A stretch of 64,000 nt of DNA. Source: Suillus spraguei. Lineage: Eukaryota; Basidiomycota; Agaricomycetes; Boletales; Suillaceae. Below, piece by piece: positions 22,945-35,072 of the stretch (positions are counted from its first letter, which is position 1; every line of letters begins with the position of its first letter). Made by a program: the position numbers and the translations under genes. The DNA lies in the NCBI GenBank assembly GCA_016800925.1, contig JABCPU010000082.1, forward strand, positions 62,001-126,000. The letters run 5' to 3'. The notes under the pieces were generated by a model. That model worked only from the letters and a program-made list of their open reading frames with translations, was not told the origin of the DNA and did not search any database.

Positions 22945-25900
22945 TCATCTTGTTTCTGACGCGTCTCTTTTCGCAGTTCTTTTTGTGCACTCGTCTGCTT
23001 TCTCATTTCCCGGGACGTCAATGTGACCTGGTGTCCAGTGTACCACCAGTTTCCTGCCATCTTTGTTGGGGAGGAGCTTTCGGAGATCGTTGTGGAAAAT
23101 GAAAATGTCCATGAGATAGTGACCTGGTTGGGAATTGAATGACTTCGTTGCGCGGATTGCCGCTTGATTGTCCATGCCTAGTGCCATTGACCCTTCTCCT
23201 CCTGCTCTTCTCAGTAGCTCGACCGCTAGGATCATCCCTATCATCTCTCCCTCATAGACTGTGTACTCGCTGTCTTTCCCTAGGTGGAATCTTAGCTTGT
23301 CTCTTACTTCTTCTCCTTGCATCAACACTGCTGCTGCTCCTACTCCTCCCTCTATTGCTGACCCATCCGAGTACACTCTTAGCTCCTCGTCTGCAAGCAC
23401 ATCTTCTTCAGCTGCCTCCTCCTTTTTCCTGGCTATGCATATTTCCACGTCTGCTTCCCACTTTGGGTAGTGGTGTACCGGCAGGATCTTTTCCATCTGG
23501 GTGGGGTCTAACTTGAATTCGTATAGCAGCTTGTGGAGTGGGGAGGGGTGGCGTTTTGGCTTGCCGAAGTTTCGCGCTGCTCCATAGTTGTATGCAGCTT
23601 TGATGTCTCGAGCTAACGGGTGAGAGTCCGGGAGTGTTGTTAGCCTTAGTGTTGATTTGAAGCAGATTTTGCGCAGGGTCTGTTGGAAGGGGAGAACATT
23701 AGCATGTGCATTGAGAGTATTGGTAGCTGTGGATCCATCAGCTGCATACAACATTTTAGGAATTACTACTCCCTCATATAATCTCTTCATTAGACGGCTC
23801 TTGATTCCCTTTGTTGGGCAGATCATTCTGTTGCAGGCCAGCGCATATTTAGTTCCCTTTGCAAGTGTGTAGGCCGTGTGTTCCTTAAAACTTAGGTTCT
23901 CATCAATGATTACTCCTAGGAACTTGTGGGAACTCGAAGGTTGTATTGTATGGTTGCGGATGGTGATGGCAGGTTTCGGGACCGGGATGGATTTGTTTGG
24001 GTTCGTTTCGCTCGGGATTCTAGCTCTGGATAGGCATACTAACGCTGTCTTGTCTAGCTCGAATTCTGCGTGGTGTTCTTCACTCCATTGGAGTGCGCCT
24101 CCTCTCTTCTCCATCATCTTGACTAACTTAGTGTGCGCTTCTTTGTATGATTTGCCCTTTGCTATGAGTGCAACATCATCGATGAAACCGAGACTAAGTT
24201 CGCCCTTTCGGGGTCTCGGATCTGCAACTCTTAGTAAGTCCATGTTGTAGAAGATGAAGGCTAATGGGGACAAAGGACATCCTTGGTCTACTCCTCCCTC
24301 AACATTGAATGGGTCTGATTGAAAGTTGTCGAAGTTCAGGGTTGTGGATCTTCCGTCGAGCCGTTGTTTGTACCATTCGATGTAGTCGTTTGGTATGCCT
24401 GCTTTTCTGAGATTGTGTAATAATTTGCTGATTACCACACTGGGAAAGGCGGCTTTAACATCTAGGAACAACATGGACACGAAGCTTTCTTGGGATGCCC
24501 AGGAATCTGTAACAAATTTCATTAGTAAGTGCAGGGAGTCTGTAGTGGAACGACCTGGTCTTCCGCCGAAGTGTGTTGCTGCCAAGAGATTGTGCTGTTC
24601 TGCAATGTAGATCAGGTCATTGGCTATGCAGGAGGATAAGATTTTGGCCATCGTGTCAAGGAGCGTTATGGGTCTGTACGCCTTTGGTAGACTGTAGTCT
24701 GGTCTTCCTGGTTTGCGGAGCACTATGGTAGACGATTTCTTCCACTGTTCAGGGTAGATTCCCAGTGTGAATGTCGCTTGGAATATCAGGCCCATATATG
24801 GGGTGAGTTGTTCTGCGCAGTGGGTGAAGATGCAGTTGCTGATTCCATTTGGGCCCGGGGCCTTGTGTGGGGACAGTTTTGATATTGCTCTTGCTATCTG
24901 TTTGTTTGTGATTAGTGAGAATTCGCATATGGGAGGAGGATAGATATAATTAGGATTAATGTGGTCGTCTAATGGGGGAGGCTTGAAGAAAACATTGTAG
25001 AGTAATTCACTTTTTCTGTTGTTGTCCTGGGTTGCATTGGGGTTGTTGGCAGCTGGGTCTTTGAGGGTGGTGATTCTTGCGTGTATTTGGTCGTTTGGCT
25101 TACTTGCTGCATAGCTGTGGAAGTTCCATACTTCAGATTGGGTCATAGTTTCTAGCCAGTCGCTCCAGTGGGATTCCTTCACCTTTTTGATGTGTTCGGA
25201 GAAAGTGTTGCATGCTCTTCGGTAGCTTTTGTGTATGGGATCATTTCTGTATGGTAGATTAGCTCTTGATTTGTGGCCTAATTTGTGTACCTCCTTTCAT
25301 TCTTTGTCCAGACTCTTAGACCACCAACGCTTGGCGTACGGTGAAGGTTTTGATTTGGGAACTTTGGAGTCTACTACCTTTGCGATGACATCAGTTAGGT
25401 TGCTCAGAGCCTCTTTGAACTGGGCATCTGAAGTTATCTCGGTTGGTGGGGGGATGCTTCTAAGTTGTTCGGACAATGCTTCATTGATGATGTCCCAGTC
25501 AGCTTCTCTGTAGTTGTGGCATGGGGTGTCATTTATTCAGTCTGGGTGCAGATCGATTGAGCTGATGATAGGGAAATGGTCCATTACTACTGGCCTTAGG
25601 TGGTATTCTACGTTGCACGTGGTGAAGGCATGTTGAAGTTGGGCTGAGCAGAAAACATTGTTGGGGTGGGTAAGGTTCTTGGTGGCGGATGCTTCTAGAG
25701 TTGCGATACCTTGAGGGAGGACCTGGACTAGATTATACAGTGTGAGTAAGTTTATGAGTACACCTGTGGCATCTAAGTTCACCGCAGTGAATAGATGGTT
25801 GTTTGTATTTAGTTCCCATAGTGGATGGTGATGATTGAAATCGCCTAGCCATATTATATTTTCATTATGTACTTCCTCCTTGCCTTGAGCGAGTTGTTGA

Positions 25901-26361
25901 GGGATTCTTTGGTGTGTGGTATGTTCAGACTGCATATGTCTTTCGAGAAAGTGCATGGTGCTGTCATGGTCGCATGGGTTGTAAATATTGTAAATACGCA
26001 CCTTTCCAAATTCGCCTGTGAGTTCTAGTGCCATGACGTTCACCGATTGTATTGGGATCGTGTGCCATCGATTCTTGGATATCTTCTTGTTGATGAGCAT
26101 TATTACTTGAGTGCAGTCCTGGTTGGTGTGGTGTGTGGTCGGGTAGAGTACATCACAGTAGTGTTTGAGGTTGGATGCATTGGCAAGATTGATGGGGTTG
26201 AGGAACAGTTCTTGTATACAAGCTAGGTCAAAGGTGTCTGGGTTAAGGTTCTTCAGTAGGTGTTCCCAGGTGTGGGAGGATTTTCGGAGGATTTGTTGCC
26301 ATATCCTGAAGTTTGTTTTAGGTTGATGTTGAGCGTTGAGGTCATTCTGCATTAGTCCCAA
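22945..26361 (-). pseudogene. LINE ORF2: endonuclease - reverse transcriptase - RNase H, two in-frame stops
   Basis: One frame of about 1,139 codons. Residues 1-275 form an APE-type endonuclease (NLNPDTFDLACIQE, IIWLGDFNHHHP). The centre is a reverse transcriptase (APGPNGISNCIF, YRPITLLDTMAKIL, VSMLFLDVKAAFPSV, GGVDQGCPLSPLAFIFYN, and the catalytic box LGFIDDVALIA). The C-terminus is an RNase H domain (LRVYSDGSAIEGGVG, LGMDNQAAIRA, VVHWTPGHIDVPGNEKADEC). Translation is broken by TGA at 25537-25539 and at 25297-25299, both in the same frame between endonuclease and RT. TGA may have come from CGA (Arg) by C-to-T change, a frequent decay route in methylated repeats. Confidence 0.92.
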
Positions 26362-26536
26362 CCACTGGCTGCGTTGCTGTCCTGGTTATAGTCTAGTGTT
26401 GAGAAGAAAGAGTCTCTAGATTGGTTGTCATCGTATTGCTGTTGAGGTGGGTGGGTGGCATAGTCTCCACAGGGTCTGGTTGGTGGGTTGGTTTTGTCTT
26501 GATGGGTCCACATGTCCATTAGGCGCCATTGACTGC

Positions 26537-29122
26537 CTAGTGGGATGATGTTTGGGTATGTGGACCTTGGGCGTGCTGGGAGGTTTGATCTGTATTGGTG
26601 AGTTTCGGTCCATCTGGTCTGTTTGGTCTGGGGGGGAGTGGGCGGGGTGTTTGATTGGTGTGTGTTGTGTATGGGCTGTTCCCTTCTGCTTGTGGTTCTG
26701 GTGGGTCTTCTAGTGCTTCATTTACTTTCTCCCATGTGAGAGGGTCTTCCGTTGGATAAAACCTGTATAGTGACTCGCCGTTTTGCTTTTTGTGAGCTTC
26801 CCATTTACCTATGAATGTGGGGCATTCGCGACTCCATGCTGCATGGCCTTTGGCTTTGCAGTTGACGCAGTAGAAGTTGTTCTGGTCGGTGATGCTGCAC
26901 GTATTTGTGCAGTGTGAGTCGCTGCATGTTCCACAGGAGTCTGTTTCATTGGGGCAGTCAGTTGCCATGTGGTTGCCATTGTACGAGTGGCATTTGAGGC
27001 ATCTTGATGGTTCGGGTAAGAGTTTACGTCCATATACCTTCTTACTTGCGATTGATAGTCCGAATTTGATGGTGTGGTTAGCGCTTTCCCTGGATTTGAA
27101 GGTGAGTATTATGTGAGCTGTTCTTTGGTTCGGGCTCCTCCTCACTATTGGTTTAATGTATTGTGCTTTCAGGATGCTCTTTGGTGCAATGCCAGCTTTC
27201 TTTTCTGTGTCTGCCAGAGCTGCCATTGATTCTGGGAAGAAAGCTACTGGCACATTCTCCATGAGGATGTGGTATGATCTGTCTTTAATTGTTACGTTAG
27301 TACCGAAGCGTTCTAGGAAGTTACTTTGGTTCAAGGGTGTGTTGAACCATTCGGCTGACTCCTTGGTGTTCAGTTCATATAGAATTCTGCTGTGTGGAAG
27401 TTTGCGTGCTGATACAAAAGATAGGTTGGTAGGGGTTGGGATGTTGTCCTTGTTCATCATTTCGAGGGCTAACTTTGCCTTGGATACTGGCTGTTCCTCT
27501 GTGAGTTGGGTCGTTGCTGTCATATACCATACTTCTAATCTCAGATCCGACCATATCCGTCCAGATCCGATCGTTTCCATATCCGTCCGGTCCACAGATC
27601 CTGTCCGGACCACCCATCCGAATGTACTCACTTCTCGCACCTTAACTCCCTGGTGTACATCTGCGTCTATCTCCTTTCGTCATTTCTCCTACTACCGGTA
27701 CTCCGGCTGTTTATATTTCCGTCCTGTGTTACTGATCCGTTTCCTGTGTTCATTTCCGATTCATGCTTACTGATCCGCTGTGCATTAACTAATAGACTTC
27801 TGTTACACTTCGTACATAGCCCTCGGTCCCGGACTTGCGGATTATCCGTCTTAGATACTTACAGTATATAAACCACTTGTAGATCTCCGTAGAACCTTAG
27901 TTCGAATATCATCTTAGATTCTACTCATTCTGCCTCCTCCGGACTTAAGCCACTCTCCGCTTTAAGTCACCTTCCGAGACTTAGGATTGATTCCTATAGT
28001 CTATACCTCCGACTCTATCTTCGGATAGTCCATCTCCGTTAGTTTCTAGTTAGGAACTCGTTCCGAAACTAGCCTTAATCTCTGTCCTCTCCTTACGTTC
28101 CGAATTACCTTCGGACGTATCATATCCGACACCTTCGGACACCCGGATCCGTCACGCAACCCCTTCTGGGTCTTCGGACGAATAACTCCTCCCTGAAATA
28201 AGGGGCATTACTCGAGAAAGGGGCACAGTGTACGAACTGAGGCCAAAAGCCCTTCGGATCTCTCTACCCTTGAGTACAGTCTTAACAGTTGCATCCTTTG
28301 GAATGAGAAGTGATCTTCTATCTATCAGAATTTGTCTCGATTGTCCCTCAGTGCATGAGAGAAGCTTTGTTAGTGGTCCTGGGATTGAGGACTTTGCTGC
28401 TGCTGCATAAGTTCTGGGTCCTTCAGACCCAGGTTGTCTGGTACCCGCTTGCACATGGTCGTCCATTGCAGTTGTTACATTTTTCGCTGCTTTGTCTATT
28501 CCCTCAAGTGAATTGGTTAAGTTGGCACACACCTCTTTTACGGTCTCCTCTAGAGCACTCTTGTGTTTGTCTGCTGATGTTGCGAGCTCATCAGCCTTTT
28601 CTACCATGATTGTTAAAGGCCCTCCTATGAGGTTCTCGATTCTGTTTATGATGTTCATCATATCCATTGATCGTTCTGAGTTGTGTAGCATTAAGGCAAG
28701 TGCTCTGAGTATTTCCGAGTGGGTTGAGCCCAGGCCTGCCAAGATGCTGATTCGAAAATCGCTACTGCGATTTGCTTGAGCATTGTGCCTGCTGTTGGTA
28801 GGATGAGACCGTGAGTGGTCAATAACTTCTTTGCTGTGGTGGTGTTAGTTATGTCTGTTCTAATTCCTGTACTGTCTATATGTTCTTCTAAGGTTTTGCT
28901 CGTGGTTAGTAACAGTTTGTTAGCCATGGTTTTCCTAAGTTTGGCATTGGCCGCTGTTGTGAGCACTGGGCTCGTGGATCCTGTTAATGCCATTCTCTGG
29001 ATTGTAAACTGGGATTTGTTAGTCACCTTGAGGTGGGTTTAGCACTGTTGGGCGCAATGTTGACTAGGGCTTTTTCAGGGTCCTGGTTGGGGTGCCACTT
29101 GGTAAGGGTCCAAGAAGCGATC
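26537..29122 (-). pseudogene. LINE ORF1 (gag-like, zinc knuckles), split by solo LTR and frameshifted
   Basis: The C-terminal part (26537-27517) carries CCHC-like knuckles, CLKCHSYNGNHMATDC, CGTCSDSHCTNTC and CVNCKAKGHAAWSREC, after NLSFVSARKLPHSRILYELN. The N-terminal part (28288 upward) includes a helical stretch, SLEGIDKAAKNVTTAMDD, and RTYAAAAKSSIPGPLTKLL. The two join in frame when the LTR at 27518-28287 and one GTTGC copy are removed. Frames change near 28750 and 29040 as well. Expected role: RNA-binding chaperone of the LINE particle. Confidence 0.85.
27518..28287 (+). repeat. solo LTR, family A, inside LINE ORF1
   Basis: 770 bp, starts TGTCATATACC and ends GTCTTAACA, with a perfect 5-bp TSD GTTGC (27513-27517, 28288-28292). 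A TATATAAACC promoter-like box lies near 27867, so plus is the probable sense strand. The same LTR occurs at least seven times in the window. Confidence 0.93.
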
Positions 29123-30961
29123 AGAGCATATAGTCATATGATAGCTTCATATTCATATTCAGATGCTAATCCGATACAATTATGATGGTATTCAGACTGA
29201 AATCAGACATGTGGACACTACAAACCAGATAAAATTCAGTTGTTGGTGTAGAGAAACAATCCTGCCTGGGGGGCAGGTATAAGAAGCAGGGAGCAGTATG
29301 TTCAGCCCAAAGGGCTTCTGACTAGCCAAAACTCAAGGGAAGGAGAGAGAGAACAGTCAAAGACAGTAGTAATGTTCACTTCAGAAAACTAGGTATCCAG
29401 GAGCTAACTGGTGAGCTATGAAAGCTGCCAAACTAGAAAAGCTGCAGAGAGAAAAGCTACACAAGAACTCAAATGAGTGAGGAGCTATGGTAAGCTACCC
29501 AGGAACTCAATCAAAAGAGGAGCTAACAGTACTGGAACTAAGTAGAATCCTTGGTGGTGCAAAGAGTGAAAGGTAAGGTGCTTATGTAATCATCAAAAGT
29601 GCGAACCTAAGGTAAGGAAAGTCCCAGTATGAGACATCATGCAAAACTACCTTTTCAAGCCCAGCCTGAGTTTGTCTGTCACATCGGAATAGCACTAGAA
29701 TTACACATCCAGACTTTGCAAGAACCAGTGATCCTACGTCAGATTAGAACCAGAAATGGGTACTTCCCACTACTCTGTCACCTCGGGATTTGCATGATTT
29801 TCCACATCTGATTACATACTGGTTATGTCGTCTTTTCACACCCTGTCGAGACCTGATCAAATTCTCATTTCCGCAGTGATTGTCATTCACAATGGAAATA
29901 TTAAATGGTCATGAGACCAATCAATAATCATGCATGCATATGCTAGTAGCATGGGCATTCTTGAACATCTGCAGTAACAGGAAAACAACCGAATGCATGG
30001 TCACCTATGGTAAGAGTACATTGGTAAATTCATCAGGAAATTCCCACATTCCTTAAGCAGACTTATTTACACTTAACTGCCTTGGTAAAACTAGATCTAC
30101 TTGTCCAAAATTTCAACTTGAATGTATTCAGAAAAAAATGTTGAGGTATATTAACATACATGTTTTATTGTGTTCCGCACTCATAAAATATAAAATATGC
30201 CCAGTAAATGATGTGAGAGAGAGCAAACAAATTTTGAGATAAGTGAGTTAAGCTGATTAAGGGCATTAAGGAATGTGAGAATTTCCTGATGTTAATGACC
30301 TTGTTGCACCGCTAAGTGTGTCATGCAAGGTCCCAACAAGTGAGTATTTATGAGTGAATTGGCCAATGAGTGAGGAGAGCATAGTGGGAATGAAAATGTA
30401 ACATTCACATCAGAGTAACCACATTGTATGCATTTTGGAAAGTTACATGGTGATGTGCTGCCAGGCTGGAGACTCAAGAAATTGCCCAATACAAGCAACA
30501 GCAGTATTTATGCAGCTATCTAGGCAAGCATTTTTTCAGCCAGATCAAGCACTGGGAAGTGCTACCTGCACTATGACAATTGAATGTGAAGGGATACATT
30601 CTGGAAGATGTGGATACCAGAATTGGGCCCATGTACACAGTGCAGAGTCTGCAGTGATATATGAGCTTTATATCTGATCTGGACTTTCCCTCAGGCTTAT
30701 TGAACAACCAAGTGAGATTGAGATAGATCACTTCATCTGTTAAGGTTGTACTCAAGGGTTAATGGATATGGAAGGGCTTTGGCCTCAGCTTGTATGCTGT
30801 GCCCCTTTCCTGAATATTGCCCTTTATTTCACAGGTGAAGGAGTATGTCCGAAGCATCCAAAGATAGACATGTATTTGATTCTGACGTCCAGAGGTATTG
30901 GATATGGTACATCCGAAGGATATCCAGACATAGGTATAGAATAATGTATAAGACTAGTTTT

Positions 30962-33077
30962 TGTTACAACCATGCAAAACTGGGGGCTACTAAGAAGTCC
31001 TGGCTTTACATGGGGTTGTACTGGAGGGTTGGAAAGTCAAAGGGGCTTGGCCTCCGCTTGTACACTGTGCCCCTTACCTGAGTATGTGCCCTTAATTTCA
31101 GATGAAATCCAAGGGGGAGTTATAGTGAAGTCCGGACGGAGTCTGGATGAACTCTGTAGGACAGGATAGCTTGATAGAGCTCTGAAGGACTTCTGGATGA
31201 GCGCAGGAACGCGCCGGAACTATTTCCAGATGGTAGGGAGTAATGGTAAGACTACTGGAACAAGTTCCAAGTAGAATAGATGAAGGATGGACTCCTGGAC
31301 AAAGTCCAGGGCAGGATAGGAGCAGAGCTCCTGAGGGAAAGATGATCCATAGATGTCGGAGGTTAGGGTAGGATAGGTCTGGAGGACCAGAGGTCCGAAG
31401 GTCTGGAGCTCAGAGGAGCAGAAGAGCAGAAGAGCAGAAGAGCAGAAGAGCGGAGGGGTGAATGATTGGATGATCAGACAAGCATAGCTCTATGGATCTT
31501 AGGGGAGGTATTGAACTACTATAGAGGAGTAGGTCCGGATATTATAGAAGGATGAGTATAGACTACTCCAGACAAGGTCCAGAATAGAAACAGACAGGAT
31601 AAGACTACCAAAGGTAGAGTCAGAGGTGAAACAGATGAGTGACAGGAAATGGATGAAGTCCAAAAAGGATATAGGACAAAGGATCAAGGCTCTGGCTTAG
31701 GGAATGATTCCATAGGTCTGAGTCAGAAGCTTACAAGGGCCAGAGCCCAAGTGCGAGAACAGAAACAGATTTATATAGACATGGTAACAAGATACAGAAG
31801 TCAAAGGAATATACAGAAGTAGGAAAGCAATGATCAGACTGAAGTCTGCAGGAGTTGTACTACAAGGTTATATACTGTAGGTAGCATGCCGGAAGGTAAG
31901 TAAGCATAGTCTGAAGGCTATGTCTGAAGCATGCAGAAACACATTAGTAAGTACAACAGAACATAAGGCTATGAACTCGGAGATAAAACTTGTACAAAAT
32001 ACTTATCAAGACGGAGGCAGAGATAACTGAGAGCTGGGGACACAGATACATATATACTAAACGGGGTAATGCACAGGTGCGCGGGAATAGTTTGGATATG
32101 AACTCGGATTGGATATAGACACAGATTGGATATGGATCAGATTGGATGGGTGGATGAGACCGGACGGATGGATTGGGTCGGATTGTCATAAACCATACTT
32201 CTAATCTCAGATCCGACCATATCCGATCAGATCTGATCTATTCCATATCCGTCCAGTCCACAGATCCTGTCCGGACCACCCATCCGAATGTACTCACTTC
32301 TCGCACCTTAACTCCCTTGTGTATATCTGCATCTATCTCCTTTCGTCATTCCTCCTGTTTCCGGTATTCCGGCTGTTTATATTTCCGTCCTGTGTTACTG
32401 ATCCGTTTCCTGTGTTCATTTATGATTCATGCTTACTGATCCGCTGTGCATTAACTAATAGACTTCCGTTACACTTTGTACATAGCCCTTGGTCCTGGAC
32501 TTGCTGATCATCCGTCTTAGATACTTACAGTATATAAACCACTTGTAAATCTCCGTAGAACCTTAGTTCGAATATCATCTTAGATTCTACTCATTCTGCC
32601 TCCTCCGGACTTAAGCCACTCTCCGCTTTAAGTCACCTTCTGAGACTTAGGATTGATTCCTATAGTCTATACCTCCGACTCTATCTTCAGATAGTCTACC
32701 TCCGTTAGTTTCTAGTTAGGAACTCGTTCCGAAGCTAGCCTTAATCTCTGTCCTCTTCTTACGTTCCAAACAACCTTCGGACGTATCATATCCGATACCT
32801 TCGGACACCCAGATCCGTCACGCAACTCCTTCCGGGTCTTCGGACGAATAAACTCCTCCCTGAAATAAGGGGCATTACTCGAGAAAGGGGCACAGTGCAC
32901 GAACTGAGGCCAAAGCCCTTCGGATCTCTCTCCCCTTGAGTACGGTCTTAACACGGATATGGATATGGATTAGATATGGATGGATATGGATTGGAGTGGT
33001 TGATTGGATGTATGAATTGGGTGTCCGGATGTCTATGGATTGAATCAGATCTGGACTGAAATGTATGGTATATGACA
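30962..33077 (-). repeat. solo LTR, family B copy 1, inside the 30738 LTR
   Basis: Starts TGTTACAACC and ends TATATGACA. TSD GTTTT is perfect (30957-30961, 33078-33082). Without the nested family A LTR it is about 1.34 kb. It carries a short 8-bp array (AGCAGAAG units near 31420-31455) that is hugely expanded in copy 2 (48987-51404). Confidence 0.9.
32184..32953 (+). repeat. solo LTR, family A, inside family B LTR
   Basis: 770 bp, TGTCATAAACC to GTCTTAACA. TSD CGGAT is perfect (32179-32183, 32954-32958). Very similar to 27518-28287. Confidence 0.93.
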
Positions 33078-33637
33078 GTTTTGGACAGAGTCCTAACTAG
33101 AAACTAATGAGAATAGACTACCCAAAGGTAGAGCTGGAGATATAGACTATAGGATACAATCCTAAGTCTTGGAGGATGACTAGAGTTTGAAGGAACTAAA
33201 GTCTGGAGGACAGAATGAGCAGAACTAAGATGATATTTGAACTGAGGTGTGTTAAGGTTGTACTCAAAGGGTAATGGATTTAAGAGGCTTTGGCCTCAGC
33301 TTGTATGCTGTGCCCCTTTCCGGAGTATTGCCCCTTACTTCAGAAGGAAGGTATACGTCCAAAGTGTCCAAAGGTAGACACATGCTGGATCCGGACATCT
33401 GAAGGTAACAGATATGATATGTCTGAAGGATATCTGGAACATAGGTATGGAATAAGATATCAGACTAGTTTCAGATAGAGTCCTAATTAGAAACTAATGG
33501 AGATAGACTACCCGAAAGTAGAGTCGGAGATATAGACTATAGGAGATAATCCCAAGTCTCAGAGGTTGACTGGAGTTGGAGAGAACTCAAGTATGGAGGA
33601 ACAGAATGAGCAGAACTAAGATGATATTCGAACTAAG

Positions 33638-34110
33638 TGTTACAATCATACGTGCCCCTATTCATTATCTTCTATCTTTACTCTGTATATTACGTAACAT
33701 GACTCTGACTCATATGCTCAACGCATCTGTACTATAGTTGCCTTCCTTCTTTGGATACGCACTTATGTTCCCACGTCTCTCTTGGTCCGTGCACACATAT
33801 TGGCCTATTTAAGCACATTGTACTACGCTTGTATACTTCACTTTAATCTTACTGGGTTTTACCTGGAACATCCTTCGCTTAGGTCTCCAACCTAAGTTGT
33901 CTTGAATCATCTCTAAGTCTAAGCACTCCTTAGCCTTAGTCTCTATTCTTGTAGAACCTCTTAGACTTGTCTTTGAGGCCGAACCCTTGATCGTACTCGG
34001 AACGCGTTCCTTGTACTTTCACCTTGTCCTCTTCTGGACATTGTAGAACTTCCCAGCAGACCGGCTGTGTCTTTTCACTGTTGCTGGTGACGCCACCCCA
34101 GTTCATAACA
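33638..34110 (+). repeat. Gypsy 5' LTR
   Basis: 473 bp, TGTTACAATCATACG to GTTCATAACA. A CTATTTAAGC box near 33806 is a plausible TATA element of the U3 promoter. Confidence 0.93.
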
Positions 34111-34238
34111 AAAGATTAAAGTCCACCTGATCGTCGACTATCCAGTCTTCGACCCTGAACCCTGATAAGCCCTAACGGACAGCAAGACAGCACGTGTAGG
34201 CACTGAGAAAGTATAACTCACCAGACAAATCACCAAAT

Positions 34239-35072
34239 ATGACGACCAAAGATTTTGAATACAAAATCGGTCAGCCAACCGGTTTCGATGGAGATCGCGA
34301 CAACTCTCGCGAATTTATCCAGTTGTGCAATCTATGCTTCGACATCAATGAAAAGCTTTACACCACCGACAAGCAGAAGATCATTTTCATAACATCCTTC
34401 ATGACTGAAAAGAATGCTAAATCCTGGAAAGAGCAATTCCTTGACCATGCTCAATCAACCGACACCTCTGGACAAAAAGTTGGTTATGGGACAATGGTGG
34501 ATTTTATGAAAGCCTTCAAAGAAGCCTTCGACCCAGTGGATACCAAAGGAACTGCACTTATGAAACTCAGGGATCTCAAACAAGGAAGCGGAGATCTTCA
34601 TACCTACATCGCTGACTTTGAGGCACTTGCAGCCAAGGCTCATATCACCGACAGTGCAATGAAGATCCAATTCTTCCAAGACGGCCTGAATTGGGGCATC
34701 CTTACAAAGCTTTTCGCACTAGAAGATGTTTCGGAAGTATTCCGAGACGTTGTGCTGCAATGCGTTTCCATCGACAATTCCCATCATCGTCTTCAAGCCA
34801 TGAGGACACGTCATGCTCCACAACAGAAGAAGAAGAACTATGGAAATGCACGTTACATACCAAATCGTGATTCCAACGCAATGGTCGTAGATCAAATCTC
34901 CGACACTGAGAGATTTGAATGCATGAAGAAGGGACAATGCTTCGGATGCAAGAAGACAGGACATCGCATTCATAATTGTCCTGACAGAAAGAAGAAGACC
35001 CCGCTCCGACAAACCGAAGTCAAAGAAGAAGAAGACGAAGAAACTGTGAGGCGGATTGTTGAGGATTTTTGA
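34239..35072 (+). CDS. Gypsy gag (capsid-nucleocapsid)
   Basis: A 277-residue open frame of the Ty3/Gypsy Gag type. It has a capsid-like central part (FIQLCNLCFDINEKLY, MKLRDLKQGSGDLHTYIADF, FEALAAKAHITDSAMKIQF) and a CCHC knuckle CFGCKKTGHRIHNC (CX2CX4HX4C, about residue 235), followed by a Lys/Glu-rich tail. This is the only core gene of the element still fully open. Pol begins in another frame at the end of gag, as expected if pol was made by frameshifting. Confidence 0.9.
   Translation: MTTKDFEYKIGQPTGFDGDRDNSREFIQLCNLCFDINEKLYTTDKQKIIFITSFMTEKNAKSWKEQFLDHAQSTDTSGQKVGYGTMVDFMKAFKEAFDPVDTKGTALMKLRDLKQGSGDLHTYIADFEALAAKAHITDSAMKIQFFQDGLNWGILTKLFALEDVSEVFRDVVLQCVSIDNSHHRLQAMRTRHAPQQKKKNYGNARYIPNRDSNAMVVDQISDTERFECMKKGQCFGCKKTGHRIHNCPDRKKKTPLRQTEVKEEEDEETVRRIVEDF

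Larger units (their letters stand above)
22195..29122 (-). mobile_element. Tad-like LINE (non-LTR retrotransposon), interrupted by a solo LTR
   Basis: Flanked by the 11-bp direct repeat AGAGCATATAG (22184-22194 and 29123-29133). On the minus strand its 3' end is an A-rich tail, seen as T-runs at 22195-22225. Gene order in the sense direction is ORF1 (gag-like with zinc knuckles), then ORF2 (endonuclease, reverse transcriptase, RNase H). Without the 770-bp LTR plus TSD it is about 6.15 kb. At the 5' junction a reading frame is open with no start codon (around 29040-29120), which suggests 5' truncation. Frameshifts and stops show it is no longer active. Confidence 0.9.
20729..29878. mobile_element. 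non-autonomous CACTA-like TIR element carrying a nested LINE
   Basis: Ends are 26-bp inverted repeats beginning CACTGCGGAAA (20729-20754 and 29853-29878, 24/26 matching). They are flanked by the 3-bp direct repeat ATT (20726-20728, 29879-29881). Segmental copy 2 lacks the element: there the flanks meet at about 60162-60164 with a single ATC. CACT(A/G) ends with a 3-bp TSD fit the CACTA/EnSpm (CMC) superfamily; that placement is inference. Without the LINE (22195-29122) about 2.2 kb remains. It has no transposase that I can recognise, a 70-bp minisatellite (21155-21434), and A/G-rich non-coding DNA at 29134-29852. Confidence 0.85.
18068..30705 (+). repeat. segmental duplication, copy 1 (split by a 9.15 kb insertion)
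   Basis: 18068-20728 matches 57537-60164, and 29882-30705 matches 60165-60750. Both are direct, with mostly single-base differences and small indels. Together they form one block of about 3.4 kb, interrupted in this copy by the element at 20729-29878. The block holds the FAD monooxygenase and about 0.8 kb of downstream non-coding DNA. Homology stops at about 30705, shortly before the LTR that begins at 30738. Confidence 0.9.

Noticed and set aside
23139..25513. Plus-strand ORFs inside 22945-26361
   Set aside because: Antisense shadows of the LINE reverse transcriptase and endonuclease.
20729..29878. Assigning the TIR element to PIF/Harbinger on its 3-bp TSD
   Set aside because: Ends begin CACTG and show none of the GAGCC-type ends of the real Harbinger element at 45122-47876; a CACTA-like placement fits better, though no transposase is present to prove it.
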